Shown here: positions 40,054 through 49,590 of the stretch, piece after piece
Numbering within the stretch: the stretch's first letter is position 1
Layout: the number at the start of each line of letters is the position of its first letter
DNA from: Pseudomonas viridiflava
GTDB lineage: Bacteria > Pseudomonadota > Gammaproteobacteria > Pseudomonadales > Pseudomonadaceae
DNA length: 64,000 nt
Assembly: GCF_003702045.1 (NCBI RefSeq)
Contig: NZ_RBTP01000012.1
Coordinates: 1 to 64,000, forward strand
Direction of reading: 5' to 3'
The notes under the pieces: model-generated
The model's database searches: none
What the model saw: only the letters and a program-made list of their open reading frames with translations
Told to the model about the DNA's origin: nothing
Made by a program: the position numbers and the translations under genes

Positions 40054-42434
40054 ATGAAGACCACCATCGAATTGCCTCTTTTGCCATTGCGTGATGTCGT
40101 GGTTTATCCGCACATGGTTATCCCGCTGTTCGTGGGGCGCGAGAAGTCTATCGAAGCCCTCGAGGCAGCGATGACGGGTGACAAGCAAATTCTGTTGCTC
40201 GCGCAAAGAAATCCCGCTGACGATGATCCTGACGAACAGGCTCTTTATAGCGTCGGCACCATTGCAACCGTATTGCAACTGCTGAAATTGCCTGACGGCA
40301 CCGTCAAGGTGCTGGTAGAGGGCGAGCAGCGCGGTTCGGTAGAGCGTTTCATCGAGGTTGACGGTCATTACCGTGCCGAGGTGGCGCTGATTGACGAAGT
40401 GGACGCCCCGGACCGAGAGTCCGAGGTTTTCGTGCGCAGCCTGCTGGCTCAGTTCGAGCAGTACGTGCAGTTGGGCAAGAAAGTCCCTGCAGAGGTCCTG
40501 TCGTCCCTTAACAGCATCGATGAGCCTGGCCGTCTGGTTGATACGATGGCGGCCCACATGGCGCTCAAGATCGAGCAGAAGCAGGACATCCTCGAGATCA
40601 TCGACCTGTCCGCCCGTGTCGAGCACGTGCTGGCTCTGCTGGATGCCGAAATCGACCTGCTGCAGGTCGAGAAGCGCATCCGCGGTCGCGTCAAAAAACA
40701 GATGGAGCGCAGCCAGCGCGAGTACTACCTGAATGAGCAGATGAAGGCCATTCAGAAAGAACTGGGCGATGGTGATGAAGGCCATAACGAAATCGAAGAG
40801 CTGAAAAAGCGCATCGATGCCGCCGGTCTGCCGAAAGATGCCCTGGCCAAGGCGACTGCGGAGCTGAACAAGCTCAAGCAAATGTCGCCAATGTCCGCTG
40901 AAGCCACCGTGGTGCGCTCCTACATCGATTGGCTGGTGCAGGTGCCGTGGAAGGCTCAGAGCAAGGTGCGCCTGGATCTGGCGCGTGCAGAGGCCATTCT
41001 GGACGCGGACCATTACGGTCTGGACGAGGTCAAGGAGCGCATCCTTGAATACCTCGCCGTGCAGAAGCGTGTGCGGTGTTGTGCCTGGTCGGTCCGCCTG
41101 GCGTGGGTAAAACCTCACTGGCCGAGTCGATTGCCAACGCGACCAACCGCAAATTCGTGCGCATGGCCCTCGGTGGTGTGCGTGATGAAGCGGAAATCCG
41201 TGGCCATCGCCGGACTTATATCGGTTCGATGCCAGGAAGATTGATACAAAAAATGACGAAGGTGGGTGTGCGCAACCCGCTGTTCCTGCTCGATGAAATC
41301 GACAAGATGGGCAGCGACATGCGCGGCGACCCGGCGTCGGCATTGCTGGAGGTCCTGGACCCCGAGCAGAACCACAATTTCAACGATCACTATTTGGAGG
41401 TCGATTACGACCTGTCGGATGTGATGTTCCTGTGCACCTCGAACTCGATGAACATTCCGCCAGCGCTGCTGGACCGGATGGAAGTCATTCGCCTGCCGGG
41501 CTACACCGAAGACGAAAAGATCAACATCGCCGTCAAATACCTTTCGCCCAAGCAGATTCAGGCTAACGGCTTGAAGAAGGGCGAGATCGAATTCGACCAG
41601 GAAGCGATCCGCGACATCATCCGTTATTACACCCGTGAAGCAGGCGTACGCGGGCTGGAGCGCCAGATTGCCAAGGTCTGCCGCAAGGCGGTCAAAGAGC
41701 ATGCGCTGGAGAAACGCTTCGCCGTTCAGGTCACGGCCGATATGCTCGAGCACTTCCTGGGCGTGCGTAAATTCCGTTACGGCCTGGCTGAGCAGCAGGA
41801 CCAGATCGGTCAGGTGACGGGGCTTGCGTGGACTCAGGTGGGTGGTGAGTTGCTGACCATCGAAGCTGCTGTCGTGCCAGGTAAGGGCCAGTTGATCAAG
41901 ACCGGTTCGCTGGGCGATGTGATGGTCGAATCCATCACCGCAGCTCAAACCGTGGTGCGCAGCCGCGCCCGCAGCCTGGGGATTTCAGCGGACTTCCACG
42001 AGAAGCACGACACCCATATCCATATGCCTGAAGGCGCTACGCCCAAGGATGGCCCAAGCGCTGGCGTTGGTATGTGTACGGCGCTGGTGTCGGCGCTGAC
42101 TCAGATCCCGGTGCGTGCCGATGTGGCAATGACCGGTGAAATTACCCTGCGTGGTCAGGTGTTGGCCATCGGTGGCTTGAAGGAAAAACTTCTGGCTGCA
42201 CACCGGGGCGGAATCAAGACGGTGATCATTCCGGAAGAAAATGTACGCGATTTGAAGGAAATTCCTGACAATATCAAACAGGATCTTCAGATAAAGCCGG
42301 TTAAATGGATTGACGAAGTCCTGCAAATTGCGCTGCAATACGCCCCGGAGCCCTTGCCGGATGTGGCTCCTGATCTCGTTGCGAAGGATGAAAAACGCGA
42401 GTCTGACTCTAAGGAAAGAATTAGCACGCATTAA
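40054..42434 (+). pseudogene. lon: ATP-dependent protease Lon, frameshifted (16-nt deletion inferred)
   Basis: The first frame (40054-41244) encodes the N-terminal LON domain and helical region up to [10 protein letters not shown], then 56 unrelated residues to a stop. The second frame (from about 41076) resumes at [18 protein letters not shown] and encodes the AAA+ domain and protease domain (catalytic Ser in DGPSAGVGM) to the normal end. The expected linker KIKGP is missing. Total length is 2381 bp; adding 16 gives 799 codons, exactly the 798 residues of Pseudomonas Lon. A 16-nt deletion at about 41073-41076 therefore explains everything. The second frame has only a GTG and no good ribosome site, so no active Lon is expected. 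Confidence 0.9.
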
Positions 42435-42578
42435 GTCTGGCAGGCTTCCTTGACAGCTTTTTAGAGCCCTTGTTATAAAGCGGCTCTTTAAAGCAAGTCC
42501 GGCCAGCCTCCCAGCGCTCGTTTTGCTTAACACCTAAAACTTAGAAACATACTCAATATAGAGATAAGGGGACTTAGA

Positions 42579-42851
42579 GTGAACAAGTCGGAACTGATTG
42601 ATGCTATCGCTGCATCTGCTGATATCCCGAAAGCTGCTGCTGGCCGTGCGCTGGACGCAGTGATCGAATCCGTCACTGGCGCTCTGAAGGCTGGCGACTC
42701 GGTTGTTTTGGTTGGCTTTGGTACGTTCTCCGTCACAGATCGTCCTGCGCGTACCGGTCGCAATCCTCAGACTGGCAAGACGCTGGAAATCGCTGCTGCT
42801 AAAAAACCAGGTTTCAAAGCCGGTAAAGCCCTGAAAGAAGCTGTCAACTAA
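42579..42851 (+). CDS. hupB: DNA-binding protein HU-beta
   Basis: 90 residues from a GTG start ([17 protein letters not shown]) behind AGGGGA. The HU/IHF fold is complete, with the DNA-binding arm [24 protein letters not shown] nucleoid protein. In this genus it normally follows lon, and HU is a known Lon substrate in E. coli. A structured RNA and terminator follow before ppiD. Confidence 0.97.
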   Translation: MNKSELIDAIAASADIPKAAAGRALDAVIESVTGALKAGDSVVLVGFGTFSVTDRPARTGRNPQTGKTLEIAAAKKPGFKAGKALKEAVN

Positions 42852-42896
42852 GCCTCTTCAAGCCTTGCCCGCTGGGTCGGCGTTTCTCCGATTCAG

Positions 42897-42995
42897 TAGC
42901 GGAGCGGTGGTGCAGTCGGTTGCAACGCCGAAGGGTTCGAGCCCTTCCGCTTCGTCAGTTACGAGAAGGCGCATCCTCGGATGCGCCTTTCTTCT
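42897..42995 (+). ncRNA. tRNA-like structured RNA lacking an anticodon arm, with its own terminator
   Basis: A 7-bp acceptor-like stem pairs 42900-42906 with 42948-42954 (one G-T). A D-arm-like hairpin has stem 909-912/926-929 (GGTG/CGCC) and a loop with AGTCGGTTG. A T-arm-like hairpin 42930-42947 has stem GAAGGG/CCCTTC and loop TTCGAG. No anticodon arm or variable loop lies between them, and the 3' end reads TCA instead of NCCA. An 11-bp terminator hairpin (42966-42989) follows. Either a decayed tRNA or a small RNA on the hupB transcript; no known family is claimed. Confidence 0.55.
42966..42995 (+). terminator. Terminator downstream of hupB and the tRNA-like element
   Basis: AAGGCGCATCC / GGATGCGCCTT, about 11 bp with a tight loop, then TCTTCT. 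Confidence 0.85.
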
Positions 42996-43055
42996 ATCCG
43001 CTTTCTACCCACGCTCCGCGGTTGGTTAGTCAGTTCAACCGTTTTGGGGGACGCA

Positions 43056-44939
43056 ATGCTGCAGAACATCAGGGACAATTCACAGGGCTGGATTGCCAAG
43101 ACAATCATCGGAATCATCATCGCATTGATGGCCTTCACGGGCATCGAGGCGTTGTTTACCGCGACCAGCAACAAGCAGAACGCTGCCGAGGTCAATGGCG
43201 AGGACATCACTCAAAATGAGCTGAGCCAAGCCGTCGACATGCAGCGCCGTCAGCTTTCCCAGCAACTGGCTCAGCAGTTGGGCAAGGACTTCGATCCTTC
43301 GCTGCTGGACGAAAAGTTGCTGCGCGAGTCCGCTCTCAAAGGGCTTATCGACCGCAAACTGCTGCTGCAGGGTGCCGCCGATTCCAAATTCTCCTTTTCC
43401 GATGCCGCGCTGGATCAGCAGCTTTTGCAGACGCCTGAGTTTCAGGTGGATGGCAAATTCAGCCCGGACCGTTTCGATCAGGTGATTCGCCAGTTGGGCT
43501 ACAGCCGTCTGCAATTCCGTCAGATGCTGGGGCAGGAAATGCTCATCGGTCAGGTTCGTGCCGGTGTCGCAGGCAGTGCCTTTGTGACCGACGCCGAGGT
43601 TGAAGCCTTTGCACGCCTTGAAAAGCAGACCCGTGATTTCGCGTCGTTGACATTGCTGGCCGATCCGTCGGCGGTGAAAGTCACCGACGATGAAGTCAAG
43701 GCGCACTACGATGAGCATGCCAAGGAGTTCATGAGTCCTGAGCAGGTGGTGCTCGATTACATCGAATTGAAGAAGTCGGCCTTCTTCGACAAGGTGCAGG
43801 TCAAGGACGAGGACTTGCAGGCGGCGTATCAGAAAGAGATCGCCAACCTGTCCGAACAGCGCCGCGCTGCGCACATCCTGATCGAAGTGAACGACAAGCT
43901 CAGCGATGAGCAGGCCAAGGCGAAGATTGAAGAGATTCAGCAGCGTCTGGCCAAGGGTGAGGACTTCGCCGCATTGGCCAAGGAGTTCTCGCAGGACCCG
44001 GGTTCGTCGAGCAAGGGCGGGGATCTGGGCTACGCAGGCAAAGGCGTTTATGACCCTGCGTTCGAAGACGCGCTGTACGGTTTGAACAAGGACCAGGTTT
44101 CGCAACCTGTGCGCACTGACTTCGGCTGGCACCTGATCAAGCTGTTGGGCGTTGAAGCGCCGTCGGTTCCGACATTCGCCAGTCTGAAAGACAAGCTGAC
44201 CAACGACCTCAAGTCGCAGCAGGTGGAGCAGAAGTTCGTCGAAGTGACCAAGCAGTTGGAAGATTCGGCGTTCGAATCGTCCGATCTTGCGCAGCCAGCT
44301 CAGGATCTGGGCCTCAAGGTTCAAACGACGGCACCGTTCGGTCGTGAAGGCGGCGAGGGTCTGACGGCCAACCGTGCGGTCATCCAGGCAGCATTCAGCC
44401 CTGAAGTGCTGGAAGAGGGTTCCAACAGCAACACGTTGGAGCTGGACCCGGAAACTGTGGTGGTCGTGCGTGCCAAAGAGCACCTGCAACCCAAGCAGTT
44501 GCCGCTTGAGAACGTCGCCAGCGCCATTCGTGCTCAGTTGGTGAAGGAAAAAGCCAGTGCCGAAGCCAAGTCCAAAGGCGAAGCGCTGCTGGCCGGTCTG
44601 CGTGATGGCAAAATCCCGCTGGTGGCCAAGCAGGCCGGTCACGAGTGGAAAGTGATGGAAGCGGTCACTCGCAGTCAGGAGGGTGTAGACCCTGCCGTTC
44701 TGCAGGCGCTGTTCCGCATGCCTAAGCCAACAGGCAAGGACAAGCCGGAATACACCAGCCAGACGGCCGCAGATGGGAGTTTTGTGATCGTGCGCCTCAA
44801 CGGTGTCAATCAGGCGGCTGCGCCGACTGACGCGGAAAAGACGCAGTACCGTCGTTACCTCGCATCGCGTGCCGGTCAACAAGACTTCGCAGCGTTCCGT
44901 GCCCAGCTGGAAAGCAAGGCGAAGATCGAGAAGTTCTAA
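43056..44939 (+). CDS. ppiD: Periplasmic folding chaperone PpiD
   Basis: 627 residues from the ATG of MLQNIRDNSQGW; the frame open upstream is leader and terminator. One N-terminal anchor (about 16-35, TIIGIIIALMAFTGIEALF) puts the rest in the periplasm. A SurA-like N-domain, a parvulin domain (about 265-365, AAHILIEVND ... GGDLGYAGKG ... FGWHLIKL) and a C-terminal region follow. PpiD assists newly translocated proteins at SecYEG. Convergent with fabI. Confidence 0.95.
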   Translation: MLQNIRDNSQGWIAKTIIGIIIALMAFTGIEALFTATSNKQNAAEVNGEDITQNELSQAVDMQRRQLSQQLAQQLGKDFDPSLLDEKLLRESALKGLIDRKLLLQGAADSKFSFSDAALDQQLLQTPEFQVDGKFSPDRFDQVIRQLGYSRLQFRQMLGQEMLIGQVRAGVAGSAFVTDAEVEAFARLEKQTRDFASLTLLADPSAVKVTDDEVKAHYDEHAKEFMSPEQVVLDYIELKKSAFFDKVQVKDEDLQAAYQKEIANLSEQRRAAHILIEVNDKLSDEQAKAKIEEIQQRLAKGEDFAALAKEFSQDPGSSSKGGDLGYAGKGVYDPAFEDALYGLNKDQVSQPVRTDFGWHLIKLLGVEAPSVPTFASLKDKLTNDLKSQQVEQKFVEVTKQLEDSAFESSDLAQPAQDLGLKVQTTAPFGREGGEGLTANRAVIQAAFSPEVLEEGSNSNTLELDPETVVVVRAKEHLQPKQLPLENVASAIRAQLVKEKASAEAKSKGEALLAGLRDGKIPLVAKQAGHEWKVMEAVTRSQEGVDPAVLQALFRMPKPTGKDKPEYTSQTAADGSFVIVRLNGVNQAAAPTDAEKTQYRRYLASRAGQQDFAAFRAQLESKAKIEKF

Positions 44940-44991
44940 GCCGGGTTAATGCGAAGGCCGGGTGGTCATCACCTGGTCTTTTGCAGAAGCC

Positions 44992-45028
44992 AAAAAAGAA
45001 GGCCGCTCAATGAGCGGCCTTCTTTTTG
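44992..45028. terminator. Bidirectional terminator between ppiD and fabI
   Basis: AAAAGAAGGCCGCTC / GAGCGGCCTTCTTTT with an AAT loop; A and T tracts serve both converging genes. Confidence 0.95.
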
Positions 45029-45069
45029 CCTGCCGGAAAGTGCCGCTCGTCTGAGCGGCACCCGCCGTA

Positions 45070-45864
45070 TCACTCTTCGATGTTGCCCATCGCGGTGGTG
45101 TTGAAGCCGCCGTCGACGTACATGATCTCACCGCTGATGCCCGAGGCCAGGTCGGAACACAGAAATGCGCCGGCGTTGCCGACTTCGTCGATGGTCACGT
45201 TGCGGCGCAGAGGGGTCTGCGCTTCGTTGGCGGCCAGCATCTTGCGGAAGTTCTTGATACCCGACGCTGCCAGGGTACGGATCGGGCCTGCTGAAACGGC
45301 GTTGACGCGAGTGCCTTCAGGGCCAAGGCTGCCTGCCAGGTAGCGAACGCCAGCTTCCAGGCTGGCCTTGGCCATGCCCATCACGTTGTAGTTCGGCATG
45401 GTGCGTTCTGCACCCAGGTACGACAGGGTGAGCAGGCTGCCATTGCGGCCTTTCATCATTTCGCGGCCCGCTTTGGCCAGTGCCACGAAGCTGTAGGCGC
45501 TGATGTCGTGGGCGATGCGGAAGCCTTCACGGGTGGTGGCTTCGGTGAAGTCGCCATCGAGCTGATCGCCCGGCGCGAAGCCGACCGAGTGGACGATCAC
45601 GTCCAGGCCATCCCACTTCTTGCTCAGTTCTTCGAAGACCTTGTTGATCTCTTCGTCGCTGGCCACGTCGCAAGGGAAGCACAGCTCAGGGCTCGAGCCC
45701 CAGCCTGCGGCGAACTCTTCGACGCGACCTTTGAGTTTGTCGTTCTGGTAGGTGAAAGCAAGCTCTGCACCTTCACGATGCATGGCGGCAGCGATGCCGG
45801 ATGCGATGGACAGTTTACTGGCGACACCGACGATCAGGACGCGCTTACCGGCGAGAAAACCCAT
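45070..45864 (-). CDS. fabI: Enoyl-[acyl-carrier-protein] reductase (NADH)
   Basis: 264 residues. The nucleotide loop [13 protein letters not shown] is at 13-25; the catalytic Y149, Y159 and K166 are in [19 protein letters not shown]. FabI makes the last reduction of each fatty-acid elongation cycle and is the triclosan target. It lies 18 nt downstream of nppD and may be read from the npp transcript as well as from its own promoter. Confidence 0.97.
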   Translation of the reverse strand: MGFLAGKRVLIVGVASKLSIASGIAAAMHREGAELAFTYQNDKLKGRVEEFAAGWGSSPELCFPCDVASDEEINKVFEELSKKWDGLDVIVHSVGFAPGDQLDGDFTEATTREGFRIAHDISAYSFVALAKAGREMMKGRNGSLLTLSYLGAERTMPNYNVMGMAKASLEAGVRYLAGSLGPEGTRVNAVSAGPIRTLAASGIKNFRKMLAANEAQTPLRRNVTIDEVGNAGAFLCSDLASGISGEIMYVDGGFNTTAMGNIEE

Positions 45865-45882
45865 GTGTTGTTCCTCTTCAGG

Positions 45883-47493
45883 TTAATCGACAGCGACTGG
45901 TGCCAAAAAGGCGGCTTCCAGAAGCTGCTGTGTATAAGGATGTTGCGGTGCGGCAAAAACAGCCTGCGCGGCACCCTGTTCGACCACTTGGCCTTGCTTG
46001 ACCACCATCAACTGGTGGCTAAGCGCTTTGACGACAGCCAGGTCATGGCTGATGAACAAATACGTCAGGTTGTACTTGGTTTGCAGCGAGCGAAGCAGCT
46101 CCACCACTTGGCGCTGCACCGTCCGGTCGAGCGCCGATGTGGGCTCGTCCAGCAAAATCAGCGCCGGTTTGAGCACCAGTGCCCTTGCAATGGCAATTCT
46201 CTGGCGCTGACCACCGGAGAACTCGTGGGGGTAGCGGTGCCGGGTTTCCGGGTCCAGACCTACCTCTTTGAGTGCCTCGATGATCGCCGTCTCCTGCTCG
46301 GCAGCCGTGCCCATGTTATGAATGCGCAGGCCTTCGCCCACGATATCACTCACCGACATGCGGGGGCTCAGGCTACCAAACGGGTCCTGGAACACCACCT
46401 GCATCTGCCTGCGCAGCGGACGTATCTGCTGCTGCGACAGGGAGTCTAGCGGTTTGCCCCTGAATCGTATGGTGCCTTCACTGCCGATGAGCCGAAGAAT
46501 CGCCAGGCCCAACGTCGATTTGCCCGATCCACTTTCACCCACGATGCCCAGTGTCTGGCCTTCCGGCAGGCTGAAGCGGATACCGTCGACGGCCTTCACG
46601 TGGTCGACGGTGCGCTTGAGCAGGCCCTTCTTGATCGGGAACCAGACTTTCAGGTCCTCGACTTCAAGCAGCGGAGCGCCAGCGGGATTGGTCGAAGGAC
46701 CGCCGCTGGGCTCGGCGCTGAGCAAAACCTTGGTGTACGGGTGCTGCGGTGAACGGAACAGCTCTTCGCACGATGCCTGTTCGACGATGCAACCGCGCTG
46801 CATGACACATACTCGGTTGGCTATTTGCCTCACAACGTTCAAATCGTGGCTGATCAACAGCAGTGCCATGCCCAGCCGGGCCTGCAAATGCTTGAGCAAT
46901 TCGAGAATTTTCAGCTGCACCGTCACGTCCAGCGCAGTGGTCGGTTCATCGGCGATCAACAGTTCCGGCTCGTTGGCCAGGGCCATTGCGATCATGACGC
47001 GCTGGCGCTGGCCGCCTGACAGCTCGTGTGGCAACGCTTTGAGTCGCTTGCGAGGCTCTGGGATGCCCACCAGATCCAGCAGCTCCAGCGTGCGCTCAGT
47101 GGCCGCCTTGCCGGTCAGGCCCTTGTGCAGGCCGAGGACTTCGTTGATTTGCTTTTCAACCGAATGCAGCGGGTTGAGCGAAGTCATCGGCTCCTGAAAA
47201 ATCATGGCGATGCGATTGCCGCGGATCGAACGCAGTTTTTTCTCTTCGACCTTAAGCAAATCATCGCCCGCGTAACGAATGGTGCCGCTCGGATGGCTGG
47301 CGATGGGATAGGGCAGCAGGCGCAGGATCGAGTGCGCGGTGACGGATTTGCCCGAGCCGCTTTCGCCGACCAGCGCCAGGGTTTCGCCACGGCGTATATC
47401 GAAGCTGATGTGCTCGACTACCCGTTGCCGCGAGTCGCCCGTCACGAACTCGACCGCCAGATCGCGGATTTCGATCAGATTGTCAGTGTTCAT
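45883..47493 (-). CDS. nppD: Peptide/peptidyl-nucleoside ABC importer ATPase (double ABC)
   Basis: 536 residues from the ATG of MNTDNLIEIR, behind AGGAAA and 1 nt after the nppC stop. Two full ABC modules: each has Walker A GESGSGKS, with signatures LSGGQRQR in the first and FSGGQRQR in the second. The fused arrangement is the YejF type. In P. aeruginosa the same locus, NppA1A2BCD, imports peptidyl nucleoside antibiotics; the assignment is by order and family. Confidence 0.93.
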   Translation of the reverse strand: MNTDNLIEIRDLAVEFVTGDSRQRVVEHISFDIRRGETLALVGESGSGKSVTAHSILRLLPYPIASHPSGTIRYAGDDLLKVEEKKLRSIRGNRIAMIFQEPMTSLNPLHSVEKQINEVLGLHKGLTGKAATERTLELLDLVGIPEPRKRLKALPHELSGGQRQRVMIAMALANEPELLIADEPTTALDVTVQLKILELLKHLQARLGMALLLISHDLNVVRQIANRVCVMQRGCIVEQASCEELFRSPQHPYTKVLLSAEPSGGPSTNPAGAPLLEVEDLKVWFPIKKGLLKRTVDHVKAVDGIRFSLPEGQTLGIVGESGSGKSTLGLAILRLIGSEGTIRFRGKPLDSLSQQQIRPLRRQMQVVFQDPFGSLSPRMSVSDIVGEGLRIHNMGTAAEQETAIIEALKEVGLDPETRHRYPHEFSGGQRQRIAIARALVLKPALILLDEPTSALDRTVQRQVVELLRSLQTKYNLTYLFISHDLAVVKALSHQLMVVKQGQVVEQGAAQAVFAAPQHPYTQQLLEAAFLAPVAVD

Positions 47494-47494
47494 C

Positions 47495-48514
47495 TTATTT
47501 CCTTGGGTCGAAAGCATCGCGGGCGGATTCGCCGATGAATACCAGCAAGCTCAACATCAGGGCCAGCACTGCAAAAGCGCTGATACCCAGCCAGGGTGCC
47601 TGCAAATTGGATTTGCCCTGCGCAACCAGCTCACCCAGCGAAGGCGAGCCGGCGGGCAGGCCGAAACCCAGGAAGTCCAGTGCCGTCAGGGTGCCGATTG
47701 CGCCGGTCAGAATGAACGGCATGAAGGTCATGGTCGAGACCATTGCGTTGGGCAGAATGTGGCGGAACATGATTGCGCCGTTCTCCATGCCCAGCGCCCT
47801 GGCGGCACGCACGTATTCCAGGTTGCGCCCACGCAGGAACTCGGCACGCACCACATCCACCAGGCCCATCCATGAAAACAGCAGCATGATGCCCAGCAGC
47901 CACCAGAAGTTGGGCTGCACGAAGCTGGCCAGGATGATCAGCAGATACAGCACTGGCAACCCGGACCAGACCTCCAGAAACCGCTGGCCCAGCAAATCGA
48001 CCCAGCCGCCATAGAAGCCCTGCAGCGCACCGGCGACCACGCCAATGATGGAGCTGAGAATGGTCAGGGTCAGGGCGAACAGAACCGAGACTCTGAAGCC
48101 GTAGATGACACGTGCCAGCACATCACGTCCCTGGTCGTCGGTGCCCAGCAGGTTCTCGCGTGAAGGCGGAGCAGGGGCTGGCACTTTCAGGTCGTAATTG
48201 ATGCTCTGGTAGCTGAAAGGGATCGGTGCCCAGAGGGTCCAGCCATCTTTGGCGGCCAGCAGCTCTTTGATATACGGGCTCTTGTAGTTGGCTTCCAGGG
48301 GGAATTCGCCGCCAAAGGTGGTTTCCGGATAGCGTTCGAAGACCGGGAAATACCAATGCCCGTCGTAGCGCACGGCCAGCGGTTTGTCGTTGGCGATCAG
48401 TTCGGCACCCAGGCTCAGGCCAAACAGCAGCAGAAACAGCCACAGCGACCACCAGCCACGTTTATTGGCCTTGAACAGTTCGAAGCGGCGGCGATTGAGA
48501 GGAGACAACTTCAT
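47495..48514 (-). CDS. nppC: Peptide ABC importer permease (YejE type)
   Basis: 339 residues from the ATG of MKLSPLNRRRFELFK. An N-terminal membrane segment is followed by a long periplasmic loop and a BPD permease domain with EFLRGRNLEYVRAARALGMENG, the coupling-loop motif of DppC/YejE proteins. It starts 2 nt after the nppB stop. Inner-membrane half-channel of the Npp importer. Confidence 0.92.
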   Translation of the reverse strand: MKLSPLNRRRFELFKANKRGWWSLWLFLLLFGLSLGAELIANDKPLAVRYDGHWYFPVFERYPETTFGGEFPLEANYKSPYIKELLAAKDGWTLWAPIPFSYQSINYDLKVPAPAPPSRENLLGTDDQGRDVLARVIYGFRVSVLFALTLTILSSIIGVVAGALQGFYGGWVDLLGQRFLEVWSGLPVLYLLIILASFVQPNFWWLLGIMLLFSWMGLVDVVRAEFLRGRNLEYVRAARALGMENGAIMFRHILPNAMVSTMTFMPFILTGAIGTLTALDFLGFGLPAGSPSLGELVAQGKSNLQAPWLGISAFAVLALMLSLLVFIGESARDAFDPRK

Positions 48515-48515
48515 A

Positions 48516-49589
48516 TCAATGCTTCCTGCTTTCAAAGTCGATGCGCGGGTCTACCAGCGTGTAGGTGATGTCGCCGATCAGCTTCACCACCAGACCCAGC
48601 AGGGTGAAAATGAACAGTGTTCCGAAGACCACCGGATAGTCGCGGTTGATGGCGGCTTCGAAGCTCATCAGGCCCAGGCCGTCGAGCGAGAAGATCACTT
48701 CCACCAGTAGCGAGCCGGTAAAGAAGATGCCCATGAACGCGGCGGGGAAGCCGGCAATCACCAGCAGCATCGCGTTGCGGAACACATGACCGTACAGCAC
48801 TTTGTGGTTGCTCAGGCCTTTGGCCTTGGCGGTCGTGACGTACTGTTTGCTGATTTCGTCGAGGAAGCTGTTCTTGGTCAGCAGGGTCATGGTTGCAAAG
48901 TTGCCGATCACCAGCGCCGTGACAGGCAGGACCAAGTGCCAGAAGTAATCGAGGATCTTGCCTGCCGTGCTCAGTTCGTCGAAGTTGTTCGACGTGAGCC
49001 CGCGTAGCGGGAACCAGTTGAAGTAGCTGCCGCCGGAAAACACCACGATCAGCAGGATGGCGAACAGGAACGCCGGTATCGCGTAGCCGACAATGATTGC
49101 CGAACTGGTCCAGACATCAAAGTGGCTGCCGTGGCGCGTCGCCTTGGCGATGCCCAGCGGGATCGACACCAGGTACATGATCAGCGTACTCCACAGCCCG
49201 AGCGAGATCGAAACCGGCATCTTTTCGACGATCAGGTCGATCACCTTGGCGTCCCTGAAGAAGCTGTCGCCGAAATCCAGCGTGGCGTAGTTCTTGATCA
49301 TGATCCACAGGCGTTCGGGCGCGGACTTGTCGAAGCCGTACATGCGCTCGATTTCCTTGATCAGCGCCGGATCGAGGCCCTGGGCCCCTCGGTAATTCGA
49401 CCCCGCCACCGAGACTTCTGCGCCACCCCCGGCAATGCGGCTGGTGGCGCCGTCGAAACCCTCGATCTTGGCGATCATTTGCTCCACCGGTCCGCCGGGC
49501 GCGGCCTGGATAATAATGAAGTTGATGATCAGGATGCCGAACAGGGTCGGAATGATCAGCAGCAGCCGTCGCAGAATATAGGCCAGCAT
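48516..49589 (-). CDS. nppB: Peptide ABC importer permease (YejB type)
   Basis: 357 residues. N-terminal [21 protein letters not shown] is the DppB-family signature; the coupling loop is [26 protein letters not shown] longer-than-usual periplasmic loop after TM1 is typical of YejB. Partner of nppC; starts 1 nt after the preceding binding-protein gene. Confidence 0.92.
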   Translation of the reverse strand: MLAYILRRLLLIIPTLFGILIINFIIIQAAPGGPVEQMIAKIEGFDGATSRIAGGGAEVSVAGSNYRGAQGLDPALIKEIERMYGFDKSAPERLWIMIKNYATLDFGDSFFRDAKVIDLIVEKMPVSISLGLWSTLIMYLVSIPLGIAKATRHGSHFDVWTSSAIIVGYAIPAFLFAILLIVVFSGGSYFNWFPLRGLTSNNFDELSTAGKILDYFWHLVLPVTALVIGNFATMTLLTKNSFLDEISKQYVTTAKAKGLSNHKVLYGHVFRNAMLLVIAGFPAAFMGIFFTGSLLVEVIFSLDGLGLMSFEAAINRDYPVVFGTLFIFTLLGLVVKLIGDITYTLVDPRIDFESRKH

Positions 49590-49590
49590 G

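Noticed and set aside
41076..42434. C-terminal part of lon as a separate gene for a short Lon-like protease
   Set aside because: The frame begins in the middle of the conserved [10 protein letters not shown] block at a GTG with no ribosome binding site. Joined with the upstream frame it restores full-length Lon apart from 16 bases, so it is the downstream half of a frameshifted gene.
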